Origin: AR12 sp036265915
GTDB taxonomy: Bacteria > Methylomirabilota > Methylomirabilia > Rokubacteriales > CSP1-6
Assembly (NCBI GenBank): GCA_036265915.1
Contig: DATAOC010000043.1
Location: 10,910 to 74,909 of the forward strand
Direction: 5' to 3'
Length of the DNA stretch: 64,000 nucleotides
In this document: positions 1-8,758 of the stretch, in pieces
How positions within the stretch are numbered: the stretch's first letter is position 1
How the letters are laid out: every line of letters starts with the position of its first letter
Notes under the pieces: generated by a model
Told to the model about the DNA's origin: nothing
Databases searched by the model: none
Seen by the model: the letters and a program-made list of their open reading frames with translations, nothing else
Made by a program: the position numbers and the translations under genes

Positions 1-456
1 TACACGAAGGCCGGGCTGTGGGCACGCGCCGTCGGTGAGAGTCCCGCCACCGCCGACGTGATGGGCGTGCGGGTCGCGGCCATCCAGTACGTGCACACGA
101 TCATCGGCGGCCTGCTCGCCGGCGCGAGCGGCGCCTATCTCATCGTGGCCCGCGTTCCGAACTGGTCGCAGGCGAGCACGACGAGCGGCCTCGGCTGGAT
201 CGCGGTGGCGCTCGTCGTGTTCTCGTCCTGGCGTCCCGGGCGCTTGCTGCTCGGCGCCTACCTGTTCGGCGCCGCGCTGCGCGCGAACTTTGCGCTGCAG
301 GCGGCCGGCATGCACGGCGTGCCGGCCGAGGCCCTCGCGATGCTTCCGTACCTGCTCACGATCACCGTCATGATCACGCTGTCGGCCGCAGGCGGGCGCC
401 GGGGGCGGCACGCGCCGGCGGCGCTCGGCACAGCGTACATACGCAGCGAGCGCTGA
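1..456 (+). CDS. ABC transporter permease, sugar/nucleoside (BMP-associated) type, 5' truncated
   Basis: The reading frame is open from the first base to a TGA at 454-456, so only the last 151 codons of an inner-membrane permease are present. The visible start holds the motif RAVGESPATADVMGV, the cytoplasmic coupling loop (G-x-N/S-P-x-T-A-x-x-x-G) typical of permeases that work with BMP-family lipoproteins and RbsA-like ATPases in nucleoside or simple-sugar uptake. About four hydrophobic segments follow, then a basic tail. The ATPase, partner permease and binding protein would lie to the left, outside the window. The family assignment is good; the substrate cannot be told. Confidence 0.85.
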   Translation, partial: YTKAGLWARAVGESPATADVMGVRVAAIQYVHTIIGGLLAGASGAYLIVARVPNWSQASTTSGLGWIAVALVVFSSWRPGRLLLGAYLFGAALRANFALQAAGMHGVPAEALAMLPYLLTITVMITLSAAGGRRGRHAPAALGTAYIRSER

Positions 457-526
457 CGCAGCCGTCGGGGTCCGTCCGCTACAATGCAGGAGCGCAGGTC
501 GGCGCGCCTCGCGCGGGAGGATTGCC

Positions 527-1231
527 ATGCAGCGGATCGGCGTGCTCGGCGGCATCAGTCCGCAGGCAACGATGGACTTCGAGGCGCGTCTGCACCGCGT
601 CTGCCAGCAGCTCGTCGCTCCGGACTGGAACCGCGGCTATCCGCGCATGGTCGTCTGGTACCACCGCCAGCTGCCGATCCGCGTCGACGCCGACGGCCGA
701 CCGGTGGTCCCGCGACAGATCGATCCCGGGCTGCTCGAGGGCGCCGCGTGGCTCGGTCGCGCCGCCGACTTTCTCGTGGTGCCGTGCAATGCGGCGCACG
801 TCGGCGTGCGGGAGATCGAGCGCGCCGCCGGGTGTCCGGTGCTGAGCATGGTGGACGTGACGCTGGACGAGGTGGCGCGCCGCGGCTGGCACACCGTCGG
901 CGTGCTCGGCTTCGGCGGAGCGCCGGCGCTCTACGTCGATCCGCTCTCGCAGCGCGGTGTCCGGACTCGATCGATCGACACGCCGGCGCAGGCGCGCATC
1001 GACGCCGCCATCCGGGCCCTGATGGAAGGACGGGAGGACGTCGCGCACCAGGAAAGCGCGCTCGCGGCGGTGGACGCCGTGCGCGCGGCGGACGTGGACG
1101 GCGTGATCCTCGGGTGCACCGAGCTGCCGTTGCTGCTCGGCGCCAAGGCTGACGCCGGCGACCTGATCAATCCCGTCGCGCTGCTGGCCGAGGCCGCCGT
1201 GCGCCGCGCCACGGCCGCGGATCGCCGCTAG
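527..1231 (+). CDS. Aspartate/glutamate racemase family protein
   Basis: A 234-residue cytoplasmic enzyme of the cofactor-independent Asp/Glu racemase superfamily (RacX/YgeA-like). The N-terminus has the usual IGVLGGISPQAT stretch. The two catalytic cysteines are visible: Cys87 in VPCNAAH and Cys197 in LGCTELP, and the length matches the family. The ATG is chosen because GGGAGG sits 7 nt upstream (515-520), with a -10-like TACAAT at 480-485. Neighbours do not form an obvious pathway with it. Substrate could be aspartate, glutamate or a broader amino-acid set. Confidence 0.88.
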   Translation: MQRIGVLGGISPQATMDFEARLHRVCQQLVAPDWNRGYPRMVVWYHRQLPIRVDADGRPVVPRQIDPGLLEGAAWLGRAADFLVVPCNAAHVGVREIERAAGCPVLSMVDVTLDEVARRGWHTVGVLGFGGAPALYVDPLSQRGVRTRSIDTPAQARIDAAIRALMEGREDVAHQESALAAVDAVRAADVDGVILGCTELPLLLGAKADAGDLINPVALLAEAAVRRATAADRR

Positions 1232-1273
1232 CCCGTACGTCCGCGTGATGGCGCGCTGGTGGGCTCGGCCGCG

Positions 1274-3841
1274 ATGAGTCGCTCACGCGGCGCTCGCAGC
1301 GCTGCCACCGCGCCGCGGGCGGAGACGCTCCGCATCGGCCGGCACGAGATCCGGCTCACCAATCCGGCCAAGGTCCTCTACCCGCGGACGGGCTTCACCA
1401 AGCGGCAGGTGCTCGACTACTACGTCGCGGTGGCGCCGTACCTGCTGCCGCATCTCCGCGATCGGCCGGTCACGCTCAAGCGCTATCCGGACGGCACGCG
1501 CGGCCAGCACTTCTACGAGAAGGACGCGCCCACGTTCACGCCGGAATGGGTGAAGACGTTTCCGGTGCCTCGACGCGGCGGCGGCCCCGACATCAACTAC
1601 ATCGTGATCGATGACGTGGCGACGCTGGCATGGTGCGCCAGCGTCGCCAACCTCGAGGTCCACCCGTTCCTGCATCGCATTCCGCGCCTCGACGAGCCGA
1701 CCGGCGTCGTGTTCGATCTGGATCCCGGTGAGGGGCGCGACGTCCTGTCGTGCGCCGAGGTGGCGTTGCTGCTTCGCCAGGCGCTCGGCGGCGTCGACCT
1801 GCAGGCGTTTCCGAAGGTGTCCGGCTCGAAAGGGTTGCAGCTCCACGTCCCGCTCAATACGCCGGTGACGTACGCCGAGACCGGTCAGTTCGCGCTGCTC
1901 ACCGCGCAGGCGCTCGAGCGCGTGCATCCGAGGCTCGTGCTGACGGACATGGCGAAGGCGCGCCGCGCCGGCAAGGTCTTCATCGACTGGAGCCAGAACA
2001 CCGACTACAAGACGACCGTCGCCGTGTACTCCCTGCGCGCCAAGCGGGACGAGCCGTTCGTCTCGTTCCCCGTGGGCTGGGACGAGCTCGAGCGCGCCAT
2101 CGCCGCGAAGGACGCGAAGCGTCTGTACTTCGATCCCGCGACGGCGTTGCGGCGGCTGTCGGATGCGGGCGACGTGTACCGGCCGGTGTTGCGGCTCAGG
2201 CAACGGCTGCCCGGCGCCCCGCCCTCGCGTGCGCGCACGCCGGCCGCGCAGCGTTCGCTCGCGGCATATCGCGCCAAGCGCGATTTCGCGGTGACGCCGG
2301 AGCCCGCGCCGGCAGCGCCGCGCGCGAGCCGACAGGGTGGCCGCCGACGGTTCGTCGTCCAGAAGCACGCGGCGAGCCATCTGCACTACGATTTCCGGCT
2401 GGAGATGCACGGCGTGCTCAAGTCGTGGGCGGTCCCGAAAGGCGTTCCGCAAGATCGGAACGAGCGCCGTCTGGCGATGGCCACCGAGGACCATCCGCTC
2501 GAGTACCTGGACTTCGAGGGCACGATTCCGGCGGGGCAGTACGGCGGCGGGACGGTCATGGTGTGGGACATCGGCACCTACGACGTCGTCGAGGGCAACT
2601 ACTGGAAGGGCGATCTGCAGGTGTCGTTGAGGGGAACGAAGCTGAAGGGCACGTGGCAGCTGCGCCGCGACGACGAGCGGAGGTGGACGCTGGCGAAGAT
2701 CGCGGACGGTCACCGCGCGCGCGGGCGTCACCGCGGTGCGGAGACGTCCGCGCTGACGGGCCGCACCATGGAGCGCATTGCCGCCGACAACGACCGTCAG
2801 TGGCAGAGCAACCGGGCGCCGCGCGCGGAGACATTCGACCTTGCCGACCTGCCGGCCGGGACACCGCAGTTCGTCCCGCCCATGCGCCCGGTGCTCGTCT
2901 CGACGCTGCCCGAAGGGGCTCAGTGGTCCTACGAGCCGAAGCTCGACGGCTACCGCGCGCTGGCGCTGAAGACGGACGGCGAGCTCCGGCTGCTCTCGCG
3001 TAACAAGAACCGGCTCGACGCGCGGTTCCCGGCCGTTGCGAGGGCGCTGGCGCGCCTGCCTGACGGCACGCTGCTCGACGGCGAGATCGTGGCGCTCGAC
3101 GAAGCCGGCCGGCCGGCGTTCAATGCGCTGCAGAACGACGGGGCCGGGCCGAACGTCCACTACTACGTGTTCGATGCGCTGTTCTATCGCGGTCGCAGCC
3201 TGCTCGGCCTCCCGCTCGACACGCGCCGGAGCGCGCTGTCCGCCGCCCTCGCCGGCATCGGCGAGCCCGTGCAGCGCGCCGTCACGCTGGACGCGCCGGT
3301 CGCCGAGCTGATCGACGTCGCCAGGCGGTTCGGGCTCGAGGGCATCGTGGCGAAGCGGCTCGACAGCCGCTACGAGCCGGGCCGTTCCACCGGCGCGTGG
3401 GCGAAGTATCGCGTGAGCCCGGGCCAGGAGCTGGTCGTCGGCGGCTATCTGCCGGGCGGGCACCTCTTCGATGCACTGCTCGTCGGCTATTACGAGGGCA
3501 CCAGGCTGCTCTTCGTCGCGAAGATCCGAAACGGCTTCACCCGCGGCGTCAAGGCCGACATCGCCGGTCGGTTTGCGCGCCTCGCGACGGACCGCTGCCC
3601 GTTCGCGAACCTGCCCGAGCCGAAGAGCGCCCGGCGTGGGCTGGCGCTGACCGCCGAGGCGATGAAGCGCTGCCGCTGGCTCAAACCGCAGCTGGTCGCG
3701 CAGGTCGCGTTCACGGAGTGGACGCCGAGCGGCCATCTTCGCCACGCCAGCTTCGTGGCCCTGCGCGACGACAAGGACCCGCGCGACGTCACGCGGGAGA
3801 CGCCGCGAGCCGTCACGTTGAACGAGTCGTCAGCCCGCTAG
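1274..3841 (+). CDS. ligD: ATP-dependent DNA ligase D, Pol-PE-Lig architecture
   Basis: Multidomain end-joining ligase of about 855 residues. The order is primase-polymerase domain first (about residues 15-305, with the metal-binding DLDPG motif), then 3'-phosphoesterase (about 335-500, with QKHAASHLHYDFRLE), then the adenylating ligase core (about 530-850, with KLDGYR carrying the AMP-accepting lysine and the later EGIVAKR motif). This is the mycobacterial order, not the PE-Lig-Pol order of Pseudomonas. The family repairs double-strand breaks with Ku, but no Ku gene is in the window. The start is uncertain: ATG 1274 and an in-frame GTG at 1259 both lack a clear ribosome site. Confidence 0.95.
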   Translation: MSRSRGARSAATAPRAETLRIGRHEIRLTNPAKVLYPRTGFTKRQVLDYYVAVAPYLLPHLRDRPVTLKRYPDGTRGQHFYEKDAPTFTPEWVKTFPVPRRGGGPDINYIVIDDVATLAWCASVANLEVHPFLHRIPRLDEPTGVVFDLDPGEGRDVLSCAEVALLLRQALGGVDLQAFPKVSGSKGLQLHVPLNTPVTYAETGQFALLTAQALERVHPRLVLTDMAKARRAGKVFIDWSQNTDYKTTVAVYSLRAKRDEPFVSFPVGWDELERAIAAKDAKRLYFDPATALRRLSDAGDVYRPVLRLRQRLPGAPPSRARTPAAQRSLAAYRAKRDFAVTPEPAPAAPRASRQGGRRRFVVQKHAASHLHYDFRLEMHGVLKSWAVPKGVPQDRNERRLAMATEDHPLEYLDFEGTIPAGQYGGGTVMVWDIGTYDVVEGNYWKGDLQVSLRGTKLKGTWQLRRDDERRWTLAKIADGHRARGRHRGAETSALTGRTMERIAADNDRQWQSNRAPRAETFDLADLPAGTPQFVPPMRPVLVSTLPEGAQWSYEPKLDGYRALALKTDGELRLLSRNKNRLDARFPAVARALARLPDGTLLDGEIVALDEAGRPAFNALQNDGAGPNVHYYVFDALFYRGRSLLGLPLDTRRSALSAALAGIGEPVQRAVTLDAPVAELIDVARRFGLEGIVAKRLDSRYEPGRSTGAWAKYRVSPGQELVVGGYLPGGHLFDALLVGYYEGTRLLFVAKIRNGFTRGVKADIAGRFARLATDRCPFANLPEPKSARRGLALTAEAMKRCRWLKPQLVAQVAFTEWTPSGHLRHASFVALRDDKDPRDVTRETPRAVTLNESSAR

Positions 3842-3860
3842 TCCGGGCCAGTGGTGGTCG

Positions 3861-3874
3861 CCTGCGATCGCAGG
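3861..3874. promoter_or_regulatory. 14-bp perfect palindrome between ligD and the SDR gene
   Basis: The sequence CCTGCGATCGCAGG is identical to its reverse complement and lies in the 47-bp gap between the ligD stop and the SDR start, 15 nt upstream of the ATG. It could be an operator for a dimeric regulator, or a chance GC-rich palindrome. Nothing else supports a specific regulator. Confidence 0.3.
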
Positions 3875-3888
3875 CATATTGCAATGCC

Positions 3889-4701
3889 ATGGACACCCGT
3901 GACGCCGGACGCTTCGCAGGCAAGGTCGCCGTCGTCACCGCCGGCGGCGCCGGCATCGGCGCGGCGACGGCTGCGCGGTTCGCGCGCGAGGGCGCAGCGG
4001 TCGTGATCGGCGACATCAGCGGGCGCCGCGCGGCCGCCGTCGCCGAGGAGATCCGGGTCGCCGGCGGTCGGGCGGTCAGCATCAAGATGGACGCCGCGAG
4101 TGCCGCCGACGTCCAGGGCACCCTCGATCTCGCGATCGAGACGTTCGGGCGCCTCGACGTCGTGTTCAACAACGCCGGCCTGGCCGATCCGGCGCTGATC
4201 GAGGACACCTCGGTGGAGAGCTGGAAGCGCGTGCTCGACGTCTGCCTGACCAGCACGTTCCTCGGCATCAAGCTCGCGGTGCCGCCGCTGCGGCGCGCCG
4301 GCGGCGGCGCGATCGTGAACACCGCGTCGATCTCGGGGCTCGGCGGTGACGTCGGCATGGCGTCCTACAACGCCGCCAAGGCGGGCGTGATCAACCTCAC
4401 ACGCGCGGCCGCCGTGGAGTATGCGTCGGCCGGGATCCGGGTGAACTGCGTCTGCCCGGGCGCCATCGACACCCGGGCCACCGAGCTGCTCGCCAGCCAG
4501 CGTGCCGACGAGCTTCGGCGCGCGCACGCCGACGCCCATCCGCTCGGCCGCCTCGGGCGCGCGGACGAAGTCGCGCACGCCGTGCTCTTCCTCGCGTCCG
4601 GGGAGGCGTCGTTCATCACCGGCGCGGCACTCGTCGTCGATGGCGGTGTCACCGCGAAGACCGGCTTGCCGAACATGCTCGCCTTCGCCGAGCGGCGCTG
4701 A
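3889..4701 (+). CDS. SDR-family NAD(P)-dependent oxidoreductase
   Basis: A 270-residue classical short-chain dehydrogenase/reductase. It shows a slightly variant nucleotide-binding loop (TAGGAGIG, residues 17-24), NNAG at about 94-97, the catalytic Ser in NTASISG, and the YxxxK pair Tyr160/Lys164. The acidic residue after the second strand (GDIS) suggests NAD preference. The ATG at 3889 begins the conserved domain; the frame is open further upstream, but only opposite ligD. It is followed 10 nt later by the DUF2182 gene. The substrate alcohol or ketone cannot be told. Confidence 0.9.
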   Translation: MDTRDAGRFAGKVAVVTAGGAGIGAATAARFAREGAAVVIGDISGRRAAAVAEEIRVAGGRAVSIKMDAASAADVQGTLDLAIETFGRLDVVFNNAGLADPALIEDTSVESWKRVLDVCLTSTFLGIKLAVPPLRRAGGGAIVNTASISGLGGDVGMASYNAAKAGVINLTRAAAVEYASAGIRVNCVCPGAIDTRATELLASQRADELRRAHADAHPLGRLGRADEVAHAVLFLASGEASFITGAALVVDGGVTAKTGLPNMLAFAERR

Positions 4702-4711
4702 GGCGGCGGTC

Positions 4712-5476
4712 GTGAACACCCCCGCGTCCCGCGACCCGGCCGCCCTCACGACGTACGCCGCGGTGCTCGCGCTCGCGATCGTGGCGTGGGTGGCGGTGCT
4801 CCGCTCACCGATGGAGGGTGGCGACATGGCCGGGATGCAGATGGCCATGGCGCCGACGCCGGCGGACGCCGCCGCCTACGTGCTGGCGTGGGCGGTGATG
4901 ATGGCGGCCATGATGCTGCCGAGTGCGGCGCCCATGATCGCGCTGTACGCGGGCACGCAGCGCACGGCGAGGCCGGTCGGGCGCATCGCGGCGGTGACGG
5001 GCTTCGCGCTCATGTACTTGCTGCTGTGGGCGGTCACCGGCGTGCCGATCTACTTGGCGAGCCTCGCGCTCATGGCCGTCGGTGCCCGCACGCTGTCGTA
5101 CGTGACCGCGTCCGTGCTCGTCGTCGCCGGCCTCTTCCAGTTCTCGCGGCTCAAGCAGGTGTGTCTGCGGCACTGCCGGACGCCTCTCGGCTTCCTGCTC
5201 GGCCACTGGCGTCCCGGCTGGCGCGGCGCGCTCGCCATGGGCGTGACGCACGCGTGGTATTGCATCGGCTGCTGCTGGGCGCTCATGGTCGTGCTCGTCG
5301 TGGCGGGCGCCATGGGCCTGCGCTGGGTCCTGCTGATCGCGTGCGTGGTGGCCGCCGAGAAGCTGCTGCCGGGTGGCGAATCGGTCGCGCGCGTCATCGG
5401 TGTCGCCCTCGCGCTGCTCGGCCTCGGCGTGGCCGTCGACCCGCGGCTGGCGGCCTTGCTCCGGATCGCCGGATGA
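4712..5476 (+). CDS. DUF2182 predicted metal-binding integral membrane protein
   Basis: About 254 residues with six likely membrane spans. It matches DUF2182: AMMLPSAAPMI in the second span, then CLRHCRTPLGFLL and the Cys-rich YCIGCCWALM, conserved Cys/His residues taken as possible metal ligands. A Met-rich loop (GGDMAGMQMAMA) lies between spans 1 and 2. The GTG at 4712 is the first sensible start after the SDR stop. DUF2182 and the next gene's DUF1326 are commonly neighbours in other genomes, suggesting a joint membrane function, which is unknown. Confidence 0.85.
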   Translation: MNTPASRDPAALTTYAAVLALAIVAWVAVLRSPMEGGDMAGMQMAMAPTPADAAAYVLAWAVMMAAMMLPSAAPMIALYAGTQRTARPVGRIAAVTGFALMYLLLWAVTGVPIYLASLALMAVGARTLSYVTASVLVVAGLFQFSRLKQVCLRHCRTPLGFLLGHWRPGWRGALAMGVTHAWYCIGCCWALMVVLVVAGAMGLRWVLLIACVVAAEKLLPGGESVARVIGVALALLGLGVAVDPRLAALLRIAG

Positions 5477-5503
5477 GGGATCGTTAGGCCGTAGGAGGAG
5501 CAT

Positions 5504-6121
5504 ATGGCGACCGCTCAGTGGCAGATCAGCGGCGAGTATTTCGAGGCCTGCAGCTGCGACTCCGTGTGTCCGTGCCCGACGTCGGGCCTGGCGGCGCAGC
5601 CGACCAAGGGCTTCTGTGATGCGGGCCTCGTCTTCAACGTTCAGCGCGGCCGGCACGGGACGACGACGCTCGACGGTCTGAGCTTCGCGGTGCTGCTGCA
5701 CACGCCGGGTCCGATGATCCAGGGCAACTGGACGGTCGGCCTCGTCGTCGACGAGCGGGCATCGAAGGAGCAGCGCGAGGCGCTCACGACTATCGCGAGC
5801 GGGCAGAGCGGCGGGCCGATGGCGGCGCTGGCGCCGCTCATCGGCAACTTCGGCGGTGTGGAGGCGAAGCCCATCCGCATCAAGAGCAGCGGGATGCACC
5901 GTGAGGTCGAGATTCCGGGCGTGCTGGACCTCGCCGTCGACGGCATTGCGGGCGCCAAGGAGACCGAGCCGATCTTCTTCGACAACGTGGGCCATCCGGC
6001 GGCATCGCGGCTGGCTCTCGCCAAGGCCTCGCGCGGCCACATGCACGCGTTCGGGATCAACTGGGACGACACGTCGGGCCGGAACAACGGCCACTTCGCG
6101 CCCTTCTCCTGGAAGTCGTGA
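5504..6121 (+). CDS. DUF1326 domain-containing protein
   Basis: A 205-residue soluble protein without a signal peptide. The N-terminal Cys cluster EACSCDSVCPC is the hallmark of DUF1326 and may bind metal or a redox cofactor. The start is well fixed by AGGAGG 7 nt before the ATG. It lies 27 nt behind the DUF2182 gene, its usual genomic companion, so the two are probably cotranscribed and work together. No enzymatic function is established for the family. Confidence 0.87.
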   Translation: MATAQWQISGEYFEACSCDSVCPCPTSGLAAQPTKGFCDAGLVFNVQRGRHGTTTLDGLSFAVLLHTPGPMIQGNWTVGLVVDERASKEQREALTTIASGQSGGPMAALAPLIGNFGGVEAKPIRIKSSGMHREVEIPGVLDLAVDGIAGAKETEPIFFDNVGHPAASRLALAKASRGHMHAFGINWDDTSGRNNGHFAPFSWKS

Positions 6122-6136
6122 CACGCGCGTAGCGGC

Positions 6137-7114
6137 ATGAAGCGTCGCCGCTTCTTGGTGACCGCGCTCTCCGCGATCGTCGCGGCGCCGCTCGCCGTCG
6201 GGGCGGAGACGGCCCGGAAGATCGGCATCGTGTCCATGACGCCGCGCTCGCCGGCGACGGACGCGGCGTGGGACGCGCTGCTGAGCGGACTGCGCGAGCA
6301 CGGCTGGGTCGAGCCGCGGACGCTCGTCATCGAGCGGCGGTATGCGGAGCTGCCGAACAACTCCGCGTACGCGGCGGCCGAGGACCTCGTTCGCTCCGGC
6401 GTCGAGGTCATCGTCGTCGCGAGCACACCGGCCGCGCTCGCGGCCAGGCAGGCGACGCGGACGATCCCGATCGTCATGACGGTGCCCTCGGATCCCGTCG
6501 CCGTCGGCCTCGTGGCCAGCCTGGCGCGTCCCGGCGGCAACGTCACCGGCTTGAGCCTGGTCGGCCGGGAAGTCGCCGGCAAGCAGGTCCAGCTGCTGAA
6601 GGACGTGGTGCCCGGGCTGTCGTCGATCGCGGTGCTCGCGAACTCCACGAATCCCTCGCACGCGCCACGCACCAGCGAGGTGATCGCCTCCGCGCGGGCG
6701 CTCGGGCTGCGGGTCGATCCGGTGGACGCCAGCACCCGCGACGGGGTCGGCAACGCCTTTCCGATCATGATGAAGCGCGGCGTGGGCGCGGCGGTCGTGC
6801 TGCCGGATGCGCTGTACATCCGCGAGGTGAACACGGTGGTCCGGCTGGCCGCCGAGCATCGGCTGCCTGCCATCTATGGACTGCGCGAGGCGGCGCTGGC
6901 CGGCGGGCTGATGTCGTACGGACCGAACTTCGCCGACTCGTTCCGGCGCGCGGCCGGGTACGTCGACCGGATCCTGCGCGGCGCCCATCCGAGCGACCTG
7001 CCGGTCGAGCAGGCGTCGCGCTTCGAGCTGATCATCAACGTCAAGGCCGCGAAGGCGCTGGGCCTCACCATCCCGGCGTCGCTGCGGCTGCGGGCCGACG
7101 AGGTGATAGAGTGA
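6137..7114 (+). CDS. ABC transporter substrate-binding protein, PF04392 (TrpX-like) family
   Basis: A 325-residue exported solute-binding protein. The N-terminus MKRRRFLVTALSAIVAAPLAVGA resembles a Tat or Sec signal ending near residue 23. The body follows PF04392: HGWVEPRTLVIE, SLARPGGNVTGLS and the C-terminal INVKAAKALGLTIP. Family members bind aromatic amino acids or other small organics and usually sit with a permease and an ATPase; neither is adjacent here, so it is an orphan binding protein. It lies 15 nt after the DUF1326 gene in a co-directional run. Confidence 0.9.
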   Translation: MKRRRFLVTALSAIVAAPLAVGAETARKIGIVSMTPRSPATDAAWDALLSGLREHGWVEPRTLVIERRYAELPNNSAYAAAEDLVRSGVEVIVVASTPAALAARQATRTIPIVMTVPSDPVAVGLVASLARPGGNVTGLSLVGREVAGKQVQLLKDVVPGLSSIAVLANSTNPSHAPRTSEVIASARALGLRVDPVDASTRDGVGNAFPIMMKRGVGAAVVLPDALYIREVNTVVRLAAEHRLPAIYGLREAALAGGLMSYGPNFADSFRRAAGYVDRILRGAHPSDLPVEQASRFELIINVKAAKALGLTIPASLRLRADEVIE

Positions 7115-7136
7115 CCCGATCCTCGGGAGGCATGCC

Positions 7137-8747
7137 ATGAAGACTCGATTCGTGCTGATCGCGATCGGTCTCGTATGCGCAGCAGAGCTGTCGTCCGCAT
7201 GGCCGGCGGCGGCCGGGACGGGGGATTTCGGCACGGTGAAGTTCCCGGTGTCGTGCCGGCCCGGCGTCCAGGAGCAGTTCGAGCGGGCCGTGGCCATGCT
7301 GCACTCGTTCTTCTACCCGGAGACCGTCAAGGCGTTCGAGGCCATCATTGCGGCCGACCCGGACTGTGCGATGGCGTACTGGGGACTGGCGATCAGCCAG
7401 CGGCCGAATCCGCTCGTGCCGCCGTGGGCGGCCGACAATCTCAAGCGCGGCCTCGAGGCCATCCACAAGGGAAAGGCGCTGGCCAAAACCGAGCGCGAGC
7501 GTGACTGGCTGGCGGCGCTGGAGCAGGCGTTCGCCGGCTATGACAGCGTGCCGACGGCCACCCGCAGCGAGCGCTACGAGACGGCGATGGAGCAGCTGTC
7601 GAGGAAGTATCCGGACGACAAGGAGGCAGCCGTCTTCTACGCGCTGGCGCTGCTCGAGGCCGTCGATCACCGCGACAAGACGTACGCGCGGCAGATCAAG
7701 GCGGGCGCGATCATGGAGCCGATCGATCGCGAGCAGCCGAACCATCCCGGCCTCACGCACTACATCGTGCACGCGTATGACTTCGAGCCGCTCGCCGCCA
7801 GGGGCGTGCCGGCTGCCGACAAGTACGCGCGCGTGGCGCCGGCGGCGCCGCACGCGCAGCACATGCCCTCGCACATCTATTCCATGCTCGGCCGCTGGGA
7901 GGACTCCATCCGCTCCAACCAGGCCGCGGTGAAGAGCTCCCGCGACTACGCCGCCCGCAATTTCCCGGGCACGACGTTCTCCCAGGAGCCGCACGCGCAG
8001 GATTTCATGGCCTACGCCCACCTGCAGCTCGGCCAGGATCGCGAGGCCAAGCGCATCGTCGACGAGCTGGCGGCGATCGCGAAGTACAGCGGCGCGCGCA
8101 ACTACGGACGCGATACCGGCCATGTGGCCCCGGCCGCGCGCTACGTTCTCGAGCGCTCGGCGTGGTCCGAGGCGCTCGCGCTTCCCGTACGCAGCGACCT
8201 CTACACGTACGCGCAGGCCATTCCGCGCTTCACGCGCGCCGTCGGCGCCGCGAAGCTCGGCAAGACGGACGTCGCACGCGACGAGATCGCGCAGCTGCAG
8301 GCGCTCGGCAAGGCCGCCGAGAACAGCTACTGGAGCGAGCAGGTGCACGTGCTCGTGCTCGCCGCCAGCGGCTGGGAGGCGCACGCGGCCGGTCGCCACG
8401 ACGAGGCGCTCAAGCTCATGCGCGCCGCCGCCGATCTCGAGGACTCCACCGAGAAGCACGTCGCCATGGAGAACCGCCTCTACCCGATGCGCGAGATGCT
8501 CGGCGACATGCTGCTGGCGGCCGGTCAGCCGGCGCATGCGCTGGCCGCGTACGAGGCGTCCCTGCACGCGATGCCGAATCGGCTGCGCGGGTTATACGGC
8601 GCGGCGAAGGCCGCGAAGGCAGCCGGCGACTCCGCCAGGGCCCGCGAGTATTTCCAGCGGCTGGTGGCGCTCGGCGCCAAGGCCGATCCCGATCGCGCCG
8701 AGATCAAGGAAGCCAGCGCGTTCCTCGCGACGGCGGGGCAGCGCTGA
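7137..8747 (+). CDS. Secreted TPR-repeat protein
   Basis: A 536-residue protein with a Sec-type signal peptide (residues 1 to about 26) and helical tetratricopeptide repeats: an early set around 50-110 (AMAYWGLAISQRPNP) and a later set around 380-520 (HDEALKLMRAA, ALAAYEASLHAMPN). The middle segment has conserved-looking His-rich loops (HPGLTHYIVHAYD, HAQHMPSHIYS) also seen in other bacterial TPR proteins of this type. GGGAGG stands 7 nt before the ATG. Probably a periplasmic scaffold; partners are unknown. A shorter TPR gene follows directly. Confidence 0.8.
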   Translation: MKTRFVLIAIGLVCAAELSSAWPAAAGTGDFGTVKFPVSCRPGVQEQFERAVAMLHSFFYPETVKAFEAIIAADPDCAMAYWGLAISQRPNPLVPPWAADNLKRGLEAIHKGKALAKTERERDWLAALEQAFAGYDSVPTATRSERYETAMEQLSRKYPDDKEAAVFYALALLEAVDHRDKTYARQIKAGAIMEPIDREQPNHPGLTHYIVHAYDFEPLAARGVPAADKYARVAPAAPHAQHMPSHIYSMLGRWEDSIRSNQAAVKSSRDYAARNFPGTTFSQEPHAQDFMAYAHLQLGQDREAKRIVDELAAIAKYSGARNYGRDTGHVAPAARYVLERSAWSEALALPVRSDLYTYAQAIPRFTRAVGAAKLGKTDVARDEIAQLQALGKAAENSYWSEQVHVLVLAASGWEAHAAGRHDEALKLMRAAADLEDSTEKHVAMENRLYPMREMLGDMLLAAGQPAHALAAYEASLHAMPNRLRGLYGAAKAAKAAGDSARAREYFQRLVALGAKADPDRAEIKEASAFLATAGQR

Positions 8748-8758
8748 GAGGCGGCTCC

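Noticed and set aside
1283..3745. An 820-codon open frame on the minus strand opposite ligD
   Set aside because: Long antisense frames are common in GC-rich genes. The protein is Arg/Gly/Ala-rich without domains, while the plus strand encodes a complete LigD.
4805..7297. An 830-codon minus-strand open frame across DUF2182, DUF1326 and the binding-protein gene
   Set aside because: Antisense shadow: three plus-strand genes with clear families and ribosome sites occupy the same DNA.
8589..8606. An 18-bp stretch identical to the sequence around the ECF -10 at 23774-23791, including a rare TTA codon
   Set aside because: It lies inside the TPR gene, encodes ordinary residues, and lacks the GTTCCACCC -35 at the right distance, so I treat it as chance.
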